A DNA stretch of 64,000 bases from Phycisphaeraceae bacterium D3-23 (GCA_039555135.1 CP114179.1:3906001-3970000), one strand, 5' to 3'; counted from the stretch's first letter, positions 50,880-60,400 are shown. Numbers and translations are program-made. The notes: generated by a model from the sequence alone, not told the origin.

Positions 50880-53039
50880 TTAGTTGCCGAGGATGAACCC
50901 GGTGGTGTCGCCGGTGGGGCGGTCGGTCAGGGCACCCAGCGCACGGGCGGCGGCGAGGGCGGTGTCGCCGTCGGCAGTCTGCACGAGTTCGACGAGTTGG
51001 CCGACCGCGTCGCGGCCGAGCATGTTCTGGAAGTCCTTGGCGGACTCGGCCAGGCTGTCGAGCAGCGCGATCTGGACGTCGCCGCGTCGGCTCAGTGCGG
51101 CGGCTGCGAGGCCCTGCTGCGCATCCGGGGTGTTGATGACGGCGAGGACGCGACCCGCGCCGATCGCGATGGTCGGCCGATCGTCGTCGAGTGCGCCGAT
51201 CAGCACGGCCTGGGCGTCGGCGATGTCATAGATCGAAGGCGTCGTCGCGATCGTGTGGAGCTGGCTCACGGCCGTCTCGGCAAACGCGAGCGACTCGTCC
51301 GCGCCGATCGGCTCGCCGCCGTAGGACAGCACGGCCTGCCCGGCGAGGCGTTCAAGGCGGTCGATCTCGTCCGACCCACCGTCTTCAGACAGCTTCGCGG
51401 TCGTGATGACCTCGGGGTGTTCGAGTTCGATCGCGGTGGCGACGCTGTCGCTGACCATCGCGAGGATCGGCGCGATGCTGAGCATGCCGTCGGCCTTCGC
51501 GCCCTCATAGAACGCGCGGAAGCTGAGCAGGTCGCCCGAGTAGACGATCACGTCCACGCCGGAGAACGCGCTGGACGCGGTTTCGTTGGCCTGGTCGAGG
51601 TTCGAAGAGCCCACGGCGTTGAAGTCGATCTCTTCGAGTGACGCGACGACGGTATCGAGCGTGCCGTCGGGGGCGACGACCATGGCGTTGAGCGTTTCGC
51701 TTTGGCGCAGCGCCTGGCCCAGCACGGGGACGACGCTGACCGAGCCGGGGTAGGTTTGGTCCGGTGCCGCCTGTGCGAGCGTGATCGCGGCGTTGTAGCG
51801 GACTCGGCGGTCGGCGTAGAAGAGCGACTCGAGCACGGGCTGGCGTGCACCGCTCTGGTCGAGCAGCACGGTGTTGCCCACGGTCTTGGACATGGCCTCG
51901 ATGGCGACGAGCGCCTGGGCCGAGTCTTCGTTGTCGAGGGCGCGTCCGAGCACAGCCTTCTGCTGGTTGGGCCCTGCGAGCAGCAGGTAGAACGACGCGG
52001 GGTTGGGCAGCTTGTAGCTGATGTCGGCTGCGCCGCCAAGGTTATTCTCGCGGCGGACGTTGGACGCGAGGTGGAGCGTCACGGCGTCGGTGAACTCGGG
52101 GTCAAGCATCAGCGCGAAACGTGCGTTCTGCATCGCCAGCACATCGGCGTGGACCGGCCGGGGCACGGGGATCATGACGAGCCCGGCGGTATCGTTGTAG
52201 CGCCAGATGATGCCCTGGTTGGTGGCGAGGTCGAGCCCGACGAGGTCGTCGCCTCGGGTGCCCGCGGCGTACTTGCCCTCGCCCAGCGAGAGGTGGAGCT
52301 GCGCGGCGGTGGCGTCGGCAGGGTAGTCGGTGTTGGCAAGGATCTGGCGGAACGCGCTGCCGCAGGTGGCCTTCATGGCTTCGTTGGCGTCGCTGCTCTC
52401 CATGACTTCGCGGAGGTAGGGCAGCGCTTCGGGGTAGCCGATGTCGCCCAGTACCACGGCTACTTTGCCCTGGGTCGCCGCATCAAGATGGGGCACCGCG
52501 AGAGCAAGCGGGTAGACGAGCTCGACGCCGACGGCCTTCATCGCGTCGATCAGACGCGGGTGCAGCGAGCGGTGTCGGTCGTTCTGCAGGTACTCGAGCA
52601 TGAGCGGTGCGGCGTACTGGCCGGTCACGCGCAAACGCTCCAAGGCGTTGTTGTAGGCACGCTGGCCCTTGCCCAGTTGCTCGATGTCGTAGCGGATCTG
52701 GGCTTCGTCGCGGCTGCGCTCGGTCAGCGCTTCTTCCCACTTCGTCTCAAGCTGACCCCACAGCTCACGCAACTGGTCGTTGCGCATCTGGTCACGCAGG
52801 TGTTCGATGTCATCGTGACTAGGGTTCGCTTCAATCGCATTGAGGAACTCCACATTCTCCAACGCCAGCAACTCTTCGCCCAGTGGGACGGCCAAGGTCG
52901 GCTGCGCCACCAGCACGAAGTGTGCGAACTGGTCCCAGAGCTTGTAGTTGTCGTCGTCCTGGGCAAAAGCACAGGGCGAACCAAGAAGAAGCGACAAGGC
53001 CACTGTCGGGGCCGCGAGTGAACGCAACGATACCACCAT
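50880..53039 (-). CDS. Secreted HEAT-like repeat protein
   Basis: The 719-residue product has a signal peptide (AAPTVALSLLLGSPCAFAQ, cleaved near residue 27). It consists mostly of repeated helix pairs, for example YAAPLMLEYLQNDRHRSLHP, LVYPLALAVPHLDAATQGKV, SVVPVLGQALRQSETLNAMV and QALVAIEAMSKTVGNTVLLD, consistent with HEAT/armadillo-type repeats in the periplasm. Such proteins are usually scaffolds. There is no catalytic motif. It stands alone, with convergent rnpB on one side and a divergent gene on the other. The function is unknown. Confidence 0.75.
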   Translation of the reverse strand: MVVSLRSLAAPTVALSLLLGSPCAFAQDDDNYKLWDQFAHFVLVAQPTLAVPLGEELLALENVEFLNAIEANPSHDDIEHLRDQMRNDQLRELWGQLETKWEEALTERSRDEAQIRYDIEQLGKGQRAYNNALERLRVTGQYAAPLMLEYLQNDRHRSLHPRLIDAMKAVGVELVYPLALAVPHLDAATQGKVAVVLGDIGYPEALPYLREVMESSDANEAMKATCGSAFRQILANTDYPADATAAQLHLSLGEGKYAAGTRGDDLVGLDLATNQGIIWRYNDTAGLVMIPVPRPVHADVLAMQNARFALMLDPEFTDAVTLHLASNVRRENNLGGAADISYKLPNPASFYLLLAGPNQQKAVLGRALDNEDSAQALVAIEAMSKTVGNTVLLDQSGARQPVLESLFYADRRVRYNAAITLAQAAPDQTYPGSVSVVPVLGQALRQSETLNAMVVAPDGTLDTVVASLEEIDFNAVGSSNLDQANETASSAFSGVDVIVYSGDLLSFRAFYEGAKADGMLSIAPILAMVSDSVATAIELEHPEVITTAKLSEDGGSDEIDRLERLAGQAVLSYGGEPIGADESLAFAETAVSQLHTIATTPSIYDIADAQAVLIGALDDDRPTIAIGAGRVLAVINTPDAQQGLAAAALSRRGDVQIALLDSLAESAKDFQNMLGRDAVGQLVELVQTADGDTALAAARALGALTDRPTGDTTGFILGN

Positions 53040-53302
53040 GGGGGGAACTCCGGCGTATGCGGGATCGGTCAGGTTAGGTGTGCAATCTACTTGGGCGGGG
53101 CTTGAGCGTCAAGGTTCGTTGTACGCATAGCTTGCGCGGATTATCGAGACGCGGCCGATCAAGCCCCACCGCGTTGCGTCTTAGGCGGTGTGAGACCATA
53201 ATCCAGCCGATAGAGTAGGTGGACCCCGGGCCGCCGACGCGACCCCCGCCAGACCTCGGCCACACCCCCGAACACCACCCCCGGCGACGAGATACCCCGC
53301 GC

Positions 53303-54877
53303 ATGCTCAGTTTTCAGGTGTTTGATGGCGATCGGCCGGCTGAAGATTGGCCGCTGCGCAACGTCTACCTCGTCGGGGCCGACGGCAACGCCATGCGCGC
53401 CGACATCACCTTCGCCGACGGCCTCATCACCGTCGACAAACGCGAGGTCGGCACCTCCGCACTCGCCCTCCAGCACCAGGTCGGCGACCTGGGCGAACTC
53501 ACCATCCAGACCTGCCTCCTGCCCGAACGCGACCAGCCCTACCTCCTCGGGCTCGAACTCGCCCGCCACCGGCTGATGATCCTCTACACCAAGCTCGAAG
53601 AGTGGGGGATGTTCGAGCTGGGCGAGGACCACCCCGTCACCCGCCGCTCCGAGCACGCCCGCGAGCGCTTCGTCGAAGCCCTCTGCATCCAGCACGACGA
53701 GCCCGCCCGCGCCTGCCGGCTCGCGCACGAGTGCCTCGTGGCTGCGCTCGACGGCACGGAAGAACTCGCGCTCGCCCACGCCGAGCTCCTGCTCAACAAA
53801 CGCAAAGAGACCGGCTCGCTGCCCAAATCGCCCATCGGCTGCGGCGTCACGATCGAACACAACGACGACCGGCTCAAGAACGGGCTCCAAGCGAATTTCG
53901 ACTACGTCCAGTTGCCGATCCCCTGGAAGATGGTCGCGCCCGAAGAAAACGACTACCAGTGGGACCGCATGGACGACTGGGCGCAGTGGGCCGGCAAGCT
54001 GCGCCTGCCCGTCATCGCCGGGCCGGTCATCAGCTTCGAGCCCTCGTGCCTGCCCGACTGGCTCTACATCTGGGAGCACGACTACGACACCGTGCGCGAC
54101 CTGATCTACGAGCACATCGAAAAGGTCGTCAGCCGATACCGCAACATCGTCACGATCTGGAACATCGTCTCCGGGCTGCATGTGAACAACCACTTCACGT
54201 TCAACTTCGAGCAGCTCATGGACCTGACGCGCATGGCCACCATGCTCGTCAAAAAGATCCAGCCCCATGCGCAGGTCATGGTCGAGCTCCGCCAGCCGTT
54301 CGGCGAGTACTACGCGCAGAACCCGCGGTCGATCCCGCCGATGATGTACGCCGACCTGATCGTGCAGTCGGCGATCGCGTTCGATGCGTTCGGGCTCCGC
54401 CTCCCGATGGGCCAGGCCGTGCAGGGCCAGTTCACCCGCGACCTGATGCAGGTCAGCTCGCTGTTCGATCAATTCGCCCACTTCGGCAAGCCCTTGTACC
54501 TGACGGTCTCGACCCCGAGCGAGCCCATCTCGCCGATGATGATCGCCGACCCCCAGCGCGAAGACCCGGTCGACGCGGTGAGCGGCTACTGGCGTCGGCC
54601 GTGGTCACAGGTGGTGCAGAGCCGCTGGGCCGAGGCCGTGTTCCAGATCGCGATCAGCAAGCCCTACGTCGAGGCGATCGCCTGGCAGGACCTGATCGAC
54701 TTCCCCAATATCGAGCTGCCGATGTCGGGCCTGCTGGACGAAGAGATCCGGATCAAGGACGTCTTCCGCAAGGTGGTGGGCTTCCGCAAGAACCTGCGCC
54801 AGATCGAGGCCTTGCAGCCCCCGCCCGGCACGGTGGCGCAGGCCGCGCATGACGATGTGGACGGCTCAGGGATCTAG
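53303..54877 (+). CDS. GH10-like (xylanase-fold) protein lacking catalytic glutamates
   Basis: The ATG at 53303 gives 524 residues with no signal peptide. The first 180 residues are an unknown, helix-rich domain (MLSFQVFDGDRPAEDWPLRN). From about 190 a TIM-barrel region resembles family 10 glycosidases: ANFDYVQLPIPWKMVAPEEN, YRNIVTIWNIVSGLHVNNHF and AFDAFGLRLPMGQAVQGQFT, ending with VEAIAWQDLIDFPN. In active GH10 enzymes the fourth strand ends WDVVNE; here it is WNIVSG (286-291). The nucleophile strand reads LYLTVSTPS with no Glu. The protein may be a non-hydrolytic binder or a different enzyme. Planctomycetes carry many such xylanase-like proteins. Confidence 0.65.
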   Translation: MLSFQVFDGDRPAEDWPLRNVYLVGADGNAMRADITFADGLITVDKREVGTSALALQHQVGDLGELTIQTCLLPERDQPYLLGLELARHRLMILYTKLEEWGMFELGEDHPVTRRSEHARERFVEALCIQHDEPARACRLAHECLVAALDGTEELALAHAELLLNKRKETGSLPKSPIGCGVTIEHNDDRLKNGLQANFDYVQLPIPWKMVAPEENDYQWDRMDDWAQWAGKLRLPVIAGPVISFEPSCLPDWLYIWEHDYDTVRDLIYEHIEKVVSRYRNIVTIWNIVSGLHVNNHFTFNFEQLMDLTRMATMLVKKIQPHAQVMVELRQPFGEYYAQNPRSIPPMMYADLIVQSAIAFDAFGLRLPMGQAVQGQFTRDLMQVSSLFDQFAHFGKPLYLTVSTPSEPISPMMIADPQREDPVDAVSGYWRRPWSQVVQSRWAEAVFQIAISKPYVEAIAWQDLIDFPNIELPMSGLLDEEIRIKDVFRKVVGFRKNLRQIEALQPPPGTVAQAAHDDVDGSGI

Positions 54878-54956
54878 CACCGCTCAGCCGTCGTCCGCTG
54901 GTCGATGGCAAAACAGGCATGTGCAAGTTGTCGGCCGATCGCCATATCATTGGCGT

Positions 54957-55277
54957 ATGCCGATCCCGTGCACCCAACTCGCGATCGCAGTTTTCACGCT
55001 GGCGATGCTCCTTTCGACCGTGCTTGTTGGTGCCGTGCGTTCGACGCCGATCGATCAGCTCGAACGCGAGCCGATGTCGCTCCTGATCGAGGCGAACCAC
55101 GCCGACGTCGATACCCTCTGCCTCCTGCCCGAGGTCGGCCCAAGCATCGCCCGCAAGCTCATCGCCTACCGCGAATCCCAAGGCCCGCTGCGCACCCCCG
55201 ACGACCTCGAAGCGGTCTCCGGCATCGGCCCAAAAAAACGCGCGGCGATCGAGCCGTGGGTCGTGTTCAACCAATAG
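54957..55277 (+). CDS. ComEA-like helix-hairpin-helix protein
   Basis: The ATG at 54957 gives 106 residues: an N-terminal membrane helix (LAIAVFTLAMLLSTVLVGAV) and a double helix-hairpin-helix (LCLLPEVGPSIARKLIAYRE, then AVSGIGPKKRAAIEPWV). ComEA-like proteins bind DNA outside the membrane during natural transformation. No other competence genes lie nearby. The helix-turn residues EVGPSIA and GIGPKKR are normal. The longer frame upstream (from 54849) overlaps the preceding gene and is not needed. Confidence 0.82.
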   Translation: MPIPCTQLAIAVFTLAMLLSTVLVGAVRSTPIDQLEREPMSLLIEANHADVDTLCLLPEVGPSIARKLIAYRESQGPLRTPDDLEAVSGIGPKKRAAIEPWVVFNQ

Positions 55278-55314
55278 CCGGTTGCGGCATAGCGCGGCGT
55301 TACCTGTTGCTTCT

Positions 55315-56202
55315 TCACCCCACCCGCTTCAGCACCGACTGCAGGTCTTCCCAGACTTTTTTGCGGTTGTCGGTGGTATAGCTGCGCAGGAGGTAGGCGG
55401 GGTGGAAGGTAGGCATGAGGTCGATGCCCGGGTCGGTGAAGCCGAAGGTGTGCCACTGGCCGCGGATCCGGGTGATGCCGGTGTGGGTCTGGAGCGCGAA
55501 CTTGGCGGCGGTACCGCCTAGCGCGACGATGGCTTTGGGTGCGACGACCGCGGCCTGCCGCGCGAGGTATGGCCCCGAGATCGCGGCTTCTTGCGGCGTA
55601 GGCACGCGGTTGCCGGGCGGGCGGTACTTGACGACGTTGGCGATGTAGACGTCCTGGCGGCTAAGCCCCATCGCGGTGATCATTTTGTTGAGTAGTTCGC
55701 CTGCCGGGCCAACGAAGGGGAGCCCCTCACGGTCCTCGACCTCGCCCGGGCCTTCGCCGATGAACATGATTTTGGCGTCGACACTGCCGTCGGACCAGAC
55801 GAGTTTTGTGCCGGTGGGGCGGGTCTGCTGAACGGCCTCGTCCTGCTCGAACTCGGCCTGTATCGCCGTGAGTTTCTCCCGCTTGTCCTGTGTCGAGAGC
55901 CCTTGCAGCACGGGGTATCGCTTCGAGAACATCGGCGACGCCGAGGCGGGAGTCGGGGCAGGTTTTGAACGCGGCGCGGGACGGGTTGGCGTCGGCTTGT
56001 AGCTGGGCCGCGCGGTTGGAATAGCCGCGTCGCCACGCGACGCCGGGGCCGGCCGGGCGGGTGCCTGCCGCGCTGACGCAGCCCCCGCCGACTGCGCTAA
56101 AGGCAACACAAACCCCTCGGGCACAGGCACCGCCTCGACCCCGAGCAGTCGGTCGGTCATCACGTGCTGTCTCAGGATGCGCGAAGGGTCGGGCTGCGAC
56201 AT
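55315..56202 (-). CDS. Uracil-DNA glycosylase family 4-like, without iron-sulfur cysteines
   Basis: The ATG at 56202 gives 295 residues. About 95 residues of Pro/Ala-rich sequence precede the UDG core: MFIGEGPGEVEDREGLPFVG, PAGELLNKMITAMGL, YIANVVKYRPPGNRVPTPQE and LMPTFHPAYLLR. The order of motifs matches family 4 UDGs. In that family four cysteines bind a [4Fe-4S] cluster, one being in VKCRPPG. Here the site reads VKYRPPG, the upstream Cys pair is absent (QQTRPTGTKLVW), and the whole protein contains no cysteine. The enzyme should still excise uracil from DNA if the fold is stable. The stop lies 37 bases from the ComEA-like gene, convergent. Confidence 0.8.
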   Translation of the reverse strand: MSQPDPSRILRQHVMTDRLLGVEAVPVPEGFVLPLAQSAGAASARQAPARPAPASRGDAAIPTARPSYKPTPTRPAPRSKPAPTPASASPMFSKRYPVLQGLSTQDKREKLTAIQAEFEQDEAVQQTRPTGTKLVWSDGSVDAKIMFIGEGPGEVEDREGLPFVGPAGELLNKMITAMGLSRQDVYIANVVKYRPPGNRVPTPQEAAISGPYLARQAAVVAPKAIVALGGTAAKFALQTHTGITRIRGQWHTFGFTDPGIDLMPTFHPAYLLRSYTTDNRKKVWEDLQSVLKRVG

Positions 56203-56244
56203 GACCGAAGAATACCACGGCAGCATGTCAGATCGCCGGGCGAA

Positions 56245-56267
56245 GCCCACAGATTCCATCTGTGGGC
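56245..56267. repeat. Short dispersed hairpin (CAGATTCCATCTGTG family)
   Basis: GCCCACAGA-TTCCA-TCTGTGGGC is a perfect 9-base stem with a 5-base loop, preceded by GAA. It matches the unit at 3682-3705. It lies in the 214-base gap between the divergent UDG and kinase genes. Confidence 0.65.
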
Positions 56268-56416
56268 GTCCCCTGCTTCAAGCGCGGGAACGAACTCCAT
56301 CCCGACAAAGATCGTTCATTTCATAGCCCCGGTACGATAAGATCAGGATACATCTGGCCTTACCGTCAGCCATACCGATTCATATCAGCTGACCCGCCCG
56401 CGGAGAAGAGCCCGCC

Positions 56417-58189
56417 TTGACCGAAACGCTCCCCACGCCGACCCCCGACGCGACGGAGTTGCAAGTGCCGTCGGACGGCGGGAGCGTGCCGCGTCGGTTT
56501 GGCAGATACCAGATCGAGCAGGTGACGGGGAAGGGCGCGATGGGCTGGGTCGTCCTTGCGCGCGACCTGACGCTGCAGCGGCCCGTTGCGCTGAAGTTGT
56601 TCCACGTGTCTGGCACCGAGGATGTCCAGCGCAAGGTCAAGAAACGCTATGTCGATGAGGCCCGTTCTGCGGCCGCGCTAGTCCACCCACACATCCTGCA
56701 GATCTACGAGGTCGGGCTCTTCGAGGGCTGGGTCTTCATCGCGATGGAGGTCCTGCCCGGCGGCGACCTGCGCGACCAGGTCCGCGCGCGCGGACCGATG
56801 GGCTGGCACGAGGCGTGTACGCTGATCCAACAGGCGGCCGACGGATTGTCCTACGCGCACCAGCAGGGCATGATCCACCGTGACATCAAGCCCGCGAACC
56901 TGATGCGGACGCAGCGTGGCGACTGCAAGGTCGTCGACTTCGGGCTCACCACGCGCGTCGACGCGCCGATCGGCGAGCCGGGCGCGGGCACGCCGAACTA
57001 CCAGTCGCCCGAGTCGGCGCGGGGGCACAACGGGCCGCAGAACGACGTGTGGGGGCTCGCGGCGTCGCTGTGGTTTTTGCTGACGGGGATGCCGCCGTTC
57101 GCGCTCGATAAGCCCAAGGATGTTTTGAAGATCCACGACGCATTGCTGCTGCCCGACCTGCGCACGCTTCGACCGGACGTGCCCGAGCCGGTCGTGCGGG
57201 TGATCGAGCAGGCGCTGGCGAAGAACCCGGGCGAGCGGTTCCATCTGGCCGAGGACTTTGGGCGTGTGCTGCAACTCGCAGTGGCGCACGCGACGCGGTC
57301 GTCGACGGACCCCATGCCCCCGGCGTTTACCCGGCCGGTCAACCCGGACCTGGTCGAACTCGCCAGCGCGATGGGCGATGTCGATCCGTCGGGCTCGGCG
57401 CTCTCGCACAGCCGGTCGATGAGCCACGCCCAGCAAGGCCATGCCCGGCGAAAAGAGGCGACGCCGGTCTGGGTCTACGGGCTCATCGCGTTCCTGGCGA
57501 CGGCTGCCCTGGTCGGCACCGCGCTGCTCCTGATGCAGGGGAACAGCGGTCGCCCTGCCCCGACCCAGACAGGGCAAAACGGCGGCGCGAGCGCTGGCGA
57601 GGGTATGGCCGACGGGCAGCAGCCAGCGCCGCTTTCGCCGAGTGACGCGTCGGCGGACAACGCATCGCAAGGCCATGCCACCGCTGACCGTAGGCGATCC
57701 GACGATGGGGATGCGCCCCGCAGTGATGCCGTGACCAGCGCCGACGTGGACTCGGACCATCTCACCGAGCAGTTCGGCGTCAAGCCCGGGCTGACCGAGA
57801 CGATCAACGGCGTCGCCATCACCGCCTCCAGTGCCGACGCCGCGTCCCCGCCCGGGCTCGCGATCGACGGCGACCGCGACACCGCCTGGCGAAGCGACTC
57901 CAAGGGTTGGGGCCGCAACACCCTCACCCTCGACCTGGGCGAGCCCGTGATGCTCGAGTCGGTCACGGTCTATTGGGGCGACCCGCTGCCCCGACAGGTG
58001 GTCATCCACATCTCGGTGGACGGCGACCTCTGGACGGTCTTCAGTAAGCCCCATGCGGTCGATGATCGAGAAGACGCGCACCGGCCACTGTTCATGGAGG
58101 AGGCGCGGTTCATCACGATCGAGACACGCGGCGAGCCGGCGGGCGAGCCGGACATCCGGGTGCGCGAGATTGACCTGGTTTATGAGTGA
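56417..58189 (+). CDS. Transmembrane Ser/Thr protein kinase with discoidin-like sensor domain
   Basis: The TTG at 56417 follows a GGAGAAGAG ribosome-binding site and gives 590 residues. The kinase domain has glycine loop GKGAMGWV (38-45), Lys60, HRDIKPAN (154-161), DFG (174-176) and GTPNYQSPES in place of the usual APE. One membrane helix lies at about 351-373 (VWVYGLIAFLATAALVGTAL). A Ser/Asp-rich linker and a C-terminal outer domain (about 465-590, ASSADAASPPGLAIDGDRDT then WGRNTLTLDLGEPVMLESVT) resemble F5/8 type C (discoidin) sugar-binding folds. The plan suggests a surface ligand signal to cytoplasmic phosphorylation. No known target is adjacent. Confidence 0.88.
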   Translation: MTETLPTPTPDATELQVPSDGGSVPRRFGRYQIEQVTGKGAMGWVVLARDLTLQRPVALKLFHVSGTEDVQRKVKKRYVDEARSAAALVHPHILQIYEVGLFEGWVFIAMEVLPGGDLRDQVRARGPMGWHEACTLIQQAADGLSYAHQQGMIHRDIKPANLMRTQRGDCKVVDFGLTTRVDAPIGEPGAGTPNYQSPESARGHNGPQNDVWGLAASLWFLLTGMPPFALDKPKDVLKIHDALLLPDLRTLRPDVPEPVVRVIEQALAKNPGERFHLAEDFGRVLQLAVAHATRSSTDPMPPAFTRPVNPDLVELASAMGDVDPSGSALSHSRSMSHAQQGHARRKEATPVWVYGLIAFLATAALVGTALLLMQGNSGRPAPTQTGQNGGASAGEGMADGQQPAPLSPSDASADNASQGHATADRRRSDDGDAPRSDAVTSADVDSDHLTEQFGVKPGLTETINGVAITASSADAASPPGLAIDGDRDTAWRSDSKGWGRNTLTLDLGEPVMLESVTVYWGDPLPRQVVIHISVDGDLWTVFSKPHAVDDREDAHRPLFMEEARFITIETRGEPAGEPDIRVREIDLVYE

Positions 58190-58210
58190 CCGCCGAAGCG
58201 TCGGTTGAGC

Positions 58211-59260
58211 TCACTCGTCTTCTTCGGCTTCATCCTCGGGGTCGATCCGACTGAGCAGCAGCTTGCCGCGGTCGGGATCGACATTGAAGGTGAAATGTGC
58301 CAGGAACGAGTTGCCCAGCAGGGCCGGGGCGGCGTGGAGTTCTTCGGGCAGGACGATGCAATCGACATCGCGGACGAGGAACTGTCCCACCTGCACAGAT
58401 TCAAGTGTCATCCGCCAGGCGTCAACGAGTTTGCCGTCGGCCATCTGGACCTGGATCTGTTCGGTGTTCTCGTCGGGCGTGATGCCCAAGTCATTCGCGA
58501 AAGCGTAGGGCAGACTCATCGAGCCGGCCCCGGTGTCGAGGATCATGCTGCGGATCGGGTTGCCGTTGATACGGACATCGATCATCAGGATGTTGCCTTC
58601 TTTACGCAGGTCGACAACACCGGCCGAGTATTCATCCGCCGACTGCGCAAGCTCGGTGCGCATCCGCTCGAAGCCACGGCTTGGGCCAAGTGCATAGCGG
58701 CGGTTGTCCGCTTCTGCCTTCGCGGCGATCGCCTGGGTCAGCGGCTCGTCATCTTCGAGCTGTGCATACTCGGCCGCGACGGCGTCGGCCTGGTCGACTA
58801 ACTCGAACAAGACCGTCAGGTAGGCCGCTCGGGCCTCGTCTATGAGCAACTGCTGCTCGTCTTCAAAGGCCTGGCGTTGCTCCTGCACCTCTTCGATCTC
58901 GGCGGCCTTGCGCTCGAGTGCCGTGGCCCTTCGGTCGTACTCACGCTGCGTGTCCGAGCGACGGAGCCGGCTTCGCAGCTCATCCATCTCGGCCTGGAGC
59001 CGGGCGATGTACGCCTGGGCCTGCGCGATCTGTCGTTCCGCGCGGCGGAAGTCATCCTCTGCGTCGGTCAGGTCGCGCTGGGCGGACTGGAGCGTGCGGC
59101 GTTGCCGGGTCACTTCCTGCTCGCCCTCGAGTACGTAGACGGCACCGGCGAGGGACAGCCCATGCTCCGCGATCAGCGCGTCGCCTGCTTCATCGGCTTG
59201 GCTAACCCCCGCAGGCAACAACGCCAATAGCAGGGCAACGAAGACGCTTTTGAGCAGCAT
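58211..59260 (-). CDS. Retropepsin-like aspartic protease with coiled-coil N-terminal half
   Basis: The ATG at 59260 (MLLKSVFVALLLALLPAGVS) gives 349 residues with a signal peptide. Residues about 50-160 are a strong coiled coil (DDFRRAERQIAQAQAYIARL, ALERKAAEIEEVQEQRQAFE). The C-terminal third has the aspartic protease motif DTGAGS, then MADGKLVDAWRMTLESVQVG and ALLGNSFLAHFTFNVDPDRG, the second strand typical of single-domain retropepsin-like bacterial proteases that act as dimers. A role in envelope protein processing is likely but not shown. It converges with the kinase gene, with 21 bases between stops. Confidence 0.8.
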   Translation of the reverse strand: MLLKSVFVALLLALLPAGVSQADEAGDALIAEHGLSLAGAVYVLEGEQEVTRQRRTLQSAQRDLTDAEDDFRRAERQIAQAQAYIARLQAEMDELRSRLRRSDTQREYDRRATALERKAAEIEEVQEQRQAFEDEQQLLIDEARAAYLTVLFELVDQADAVAAEYAQLEDDEPLTQAIAAKAEADNRRYALGPSRGFERMRTELAQSADEYSAGVVDLRKEGNILMIDVRINGNPIRSMILDTGAGSMSLPYAFANDLGITPDENTEQIQVQMADGKLVDAWRMTLESVQVGQFLVRDVDCIVLPEELHAAPALLGNSFLAHFTFNVDPDRGKLLLSRIDPEDEAEEDE

Positions 59261-59371
59261 GTTGATTCTCCACAAGTAAATGGTCAGCCGAAGTTCTCCT
59301 ACCCAATGCTCTGAGCCGTGAGACGGCGTCGGGATCGGAAGCCCGCAGTTTAGTCGATGGCGGCATCACAA

Positions 59372-60178
59372 TCACGTGTTCTCCGAAAAATCCTGCCGGC
59401 GGCGCAGCTCCTTACGTGAATGGACGCCGAGCTTGAGATAGATGCTTTTGACATGGGTATGGACGGTGTTTCTGGATTTCCCCAGGCGATCGGCGATGGT
59501 GCGCTCGGAATTGCGCTGGAGCAGGAGGGGGATGATCTCGCGCTCGGCCGCGCTCAGCGGGGTGTGGGTCCGGGCTCTTGCTTTCACGACGGGCGGAGCC
59601 ATCACTAGCGCAAGCCGACCCGTGATGGCGGGCAGGGCGGCTCGAAGGAGGTGTGCTTGCCGGCTCGGAGAAGTCTGTGCGAGCGGGCCCAGGAAGAGGC
59701 ATATGTGGAGGATCACAGCACCGACTTCGCTACGCGCCAGCACGGCATGTTCGCTTTCGAGTTGCCTAAACAACGCCATGTCGATGGTGCTGCCTGGGTG
59801 GAGGTTCTTAGCTGAATGCTTGATTACCTGTACCGGATTTTCGGGTGTGGGCCGATCCCGCCGCAGCCATCCGCCCAAGTACAACTGGCACCATTGGGTT
59901 AGCTGTTTGTTGTACACCCGCCCGGCGTAGCGTGCCCCAAGCGCGCAAGCCAACCCCGGAGCATCAGCCGGCCCTCGCTCAAGCAGTACCGCCGCTGCCT
60001 GCACGGGAAACTCGCAGGCGAGCCGGGCTGCCAGCAGGTGTCCGTACCCGGCAAGCGGATCAGACAAGGCGTCCCACGGTGACGCAACCGAGCGTGCGTC
60101 CGCCGGCAGCGAGGCGGCTGGGCTTGCCCGCTGCGACGGGCTAGTAGCCGGGGGATGTTGTCGTCGTTTGGCTTGCAT
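59372..60178 (-). CDS. LuxR-family transcriptional regulator
   Basis: The 268-residue protein has a C-terminal LuxR/FixJ-type helix-turn-helix: TPLSAAEREIIPLLLQRNSE, RTIADRLGKSRNTVHTHVKS and IYLKLGVHSRKEL. The N-terminal 190 residues have no recognisable response-receiver or autoinducer domain; they are mainly helical. It is probably a DNA-binding activator responding to an unknown signal. It is oriented away from the protease gene, so the 222-base gap (60179-60400) carries two divergent promoters. Targets are unknown. Confidence 0.85.
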   Translation of the reverse strand: MQAKRRQHPPATSPSQRASPAASLPADARSVASPWDALSDPLAGYGHLLAARLACEFPVQAAAVLLERGPADAPGLACALGARYAGRVYNKQLTQWCQLYLGGWLRRDRPTPENPVQVIKHSAKNLHPGSTIDMALFRQLESEHAVLARSEVGAVILHICLFLGPLAQTSPSRQAHLLRAALPAITGRLALVMAPPVVKARARTHTPLSAAEREIIPLLLQRNSERTIADRLGKSRNTVHTHVKSIYLKLGVHSRKELRRRQDFSENT

Positions 60179-60400
60179 AGTGCGGCCCGGGATTGATGTG
60201 GGCTCACGCTAGCACTGGCCGGTGACATAGGGCTGTCACGGGTGGGGCGTACCCGCTTCGATTGGCCCGGCTCCATGCAATGCCGGGGCGGGTGTGGGCG
60301 TATACCTCCTACGCCGAGATTTGCGCGAACAAAATCGTCGCTCACGGCGTTGTAACGCGGTATGCTTGAAGTGCTAATCGACCCCCAACGGAGTTCATGG

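Noticed and set aside
56678-58081. 467-codon minus-strand frame over the kinase gene
   Set aside because: Antisense to kinase motifs that are fully conserved on the plus strand.
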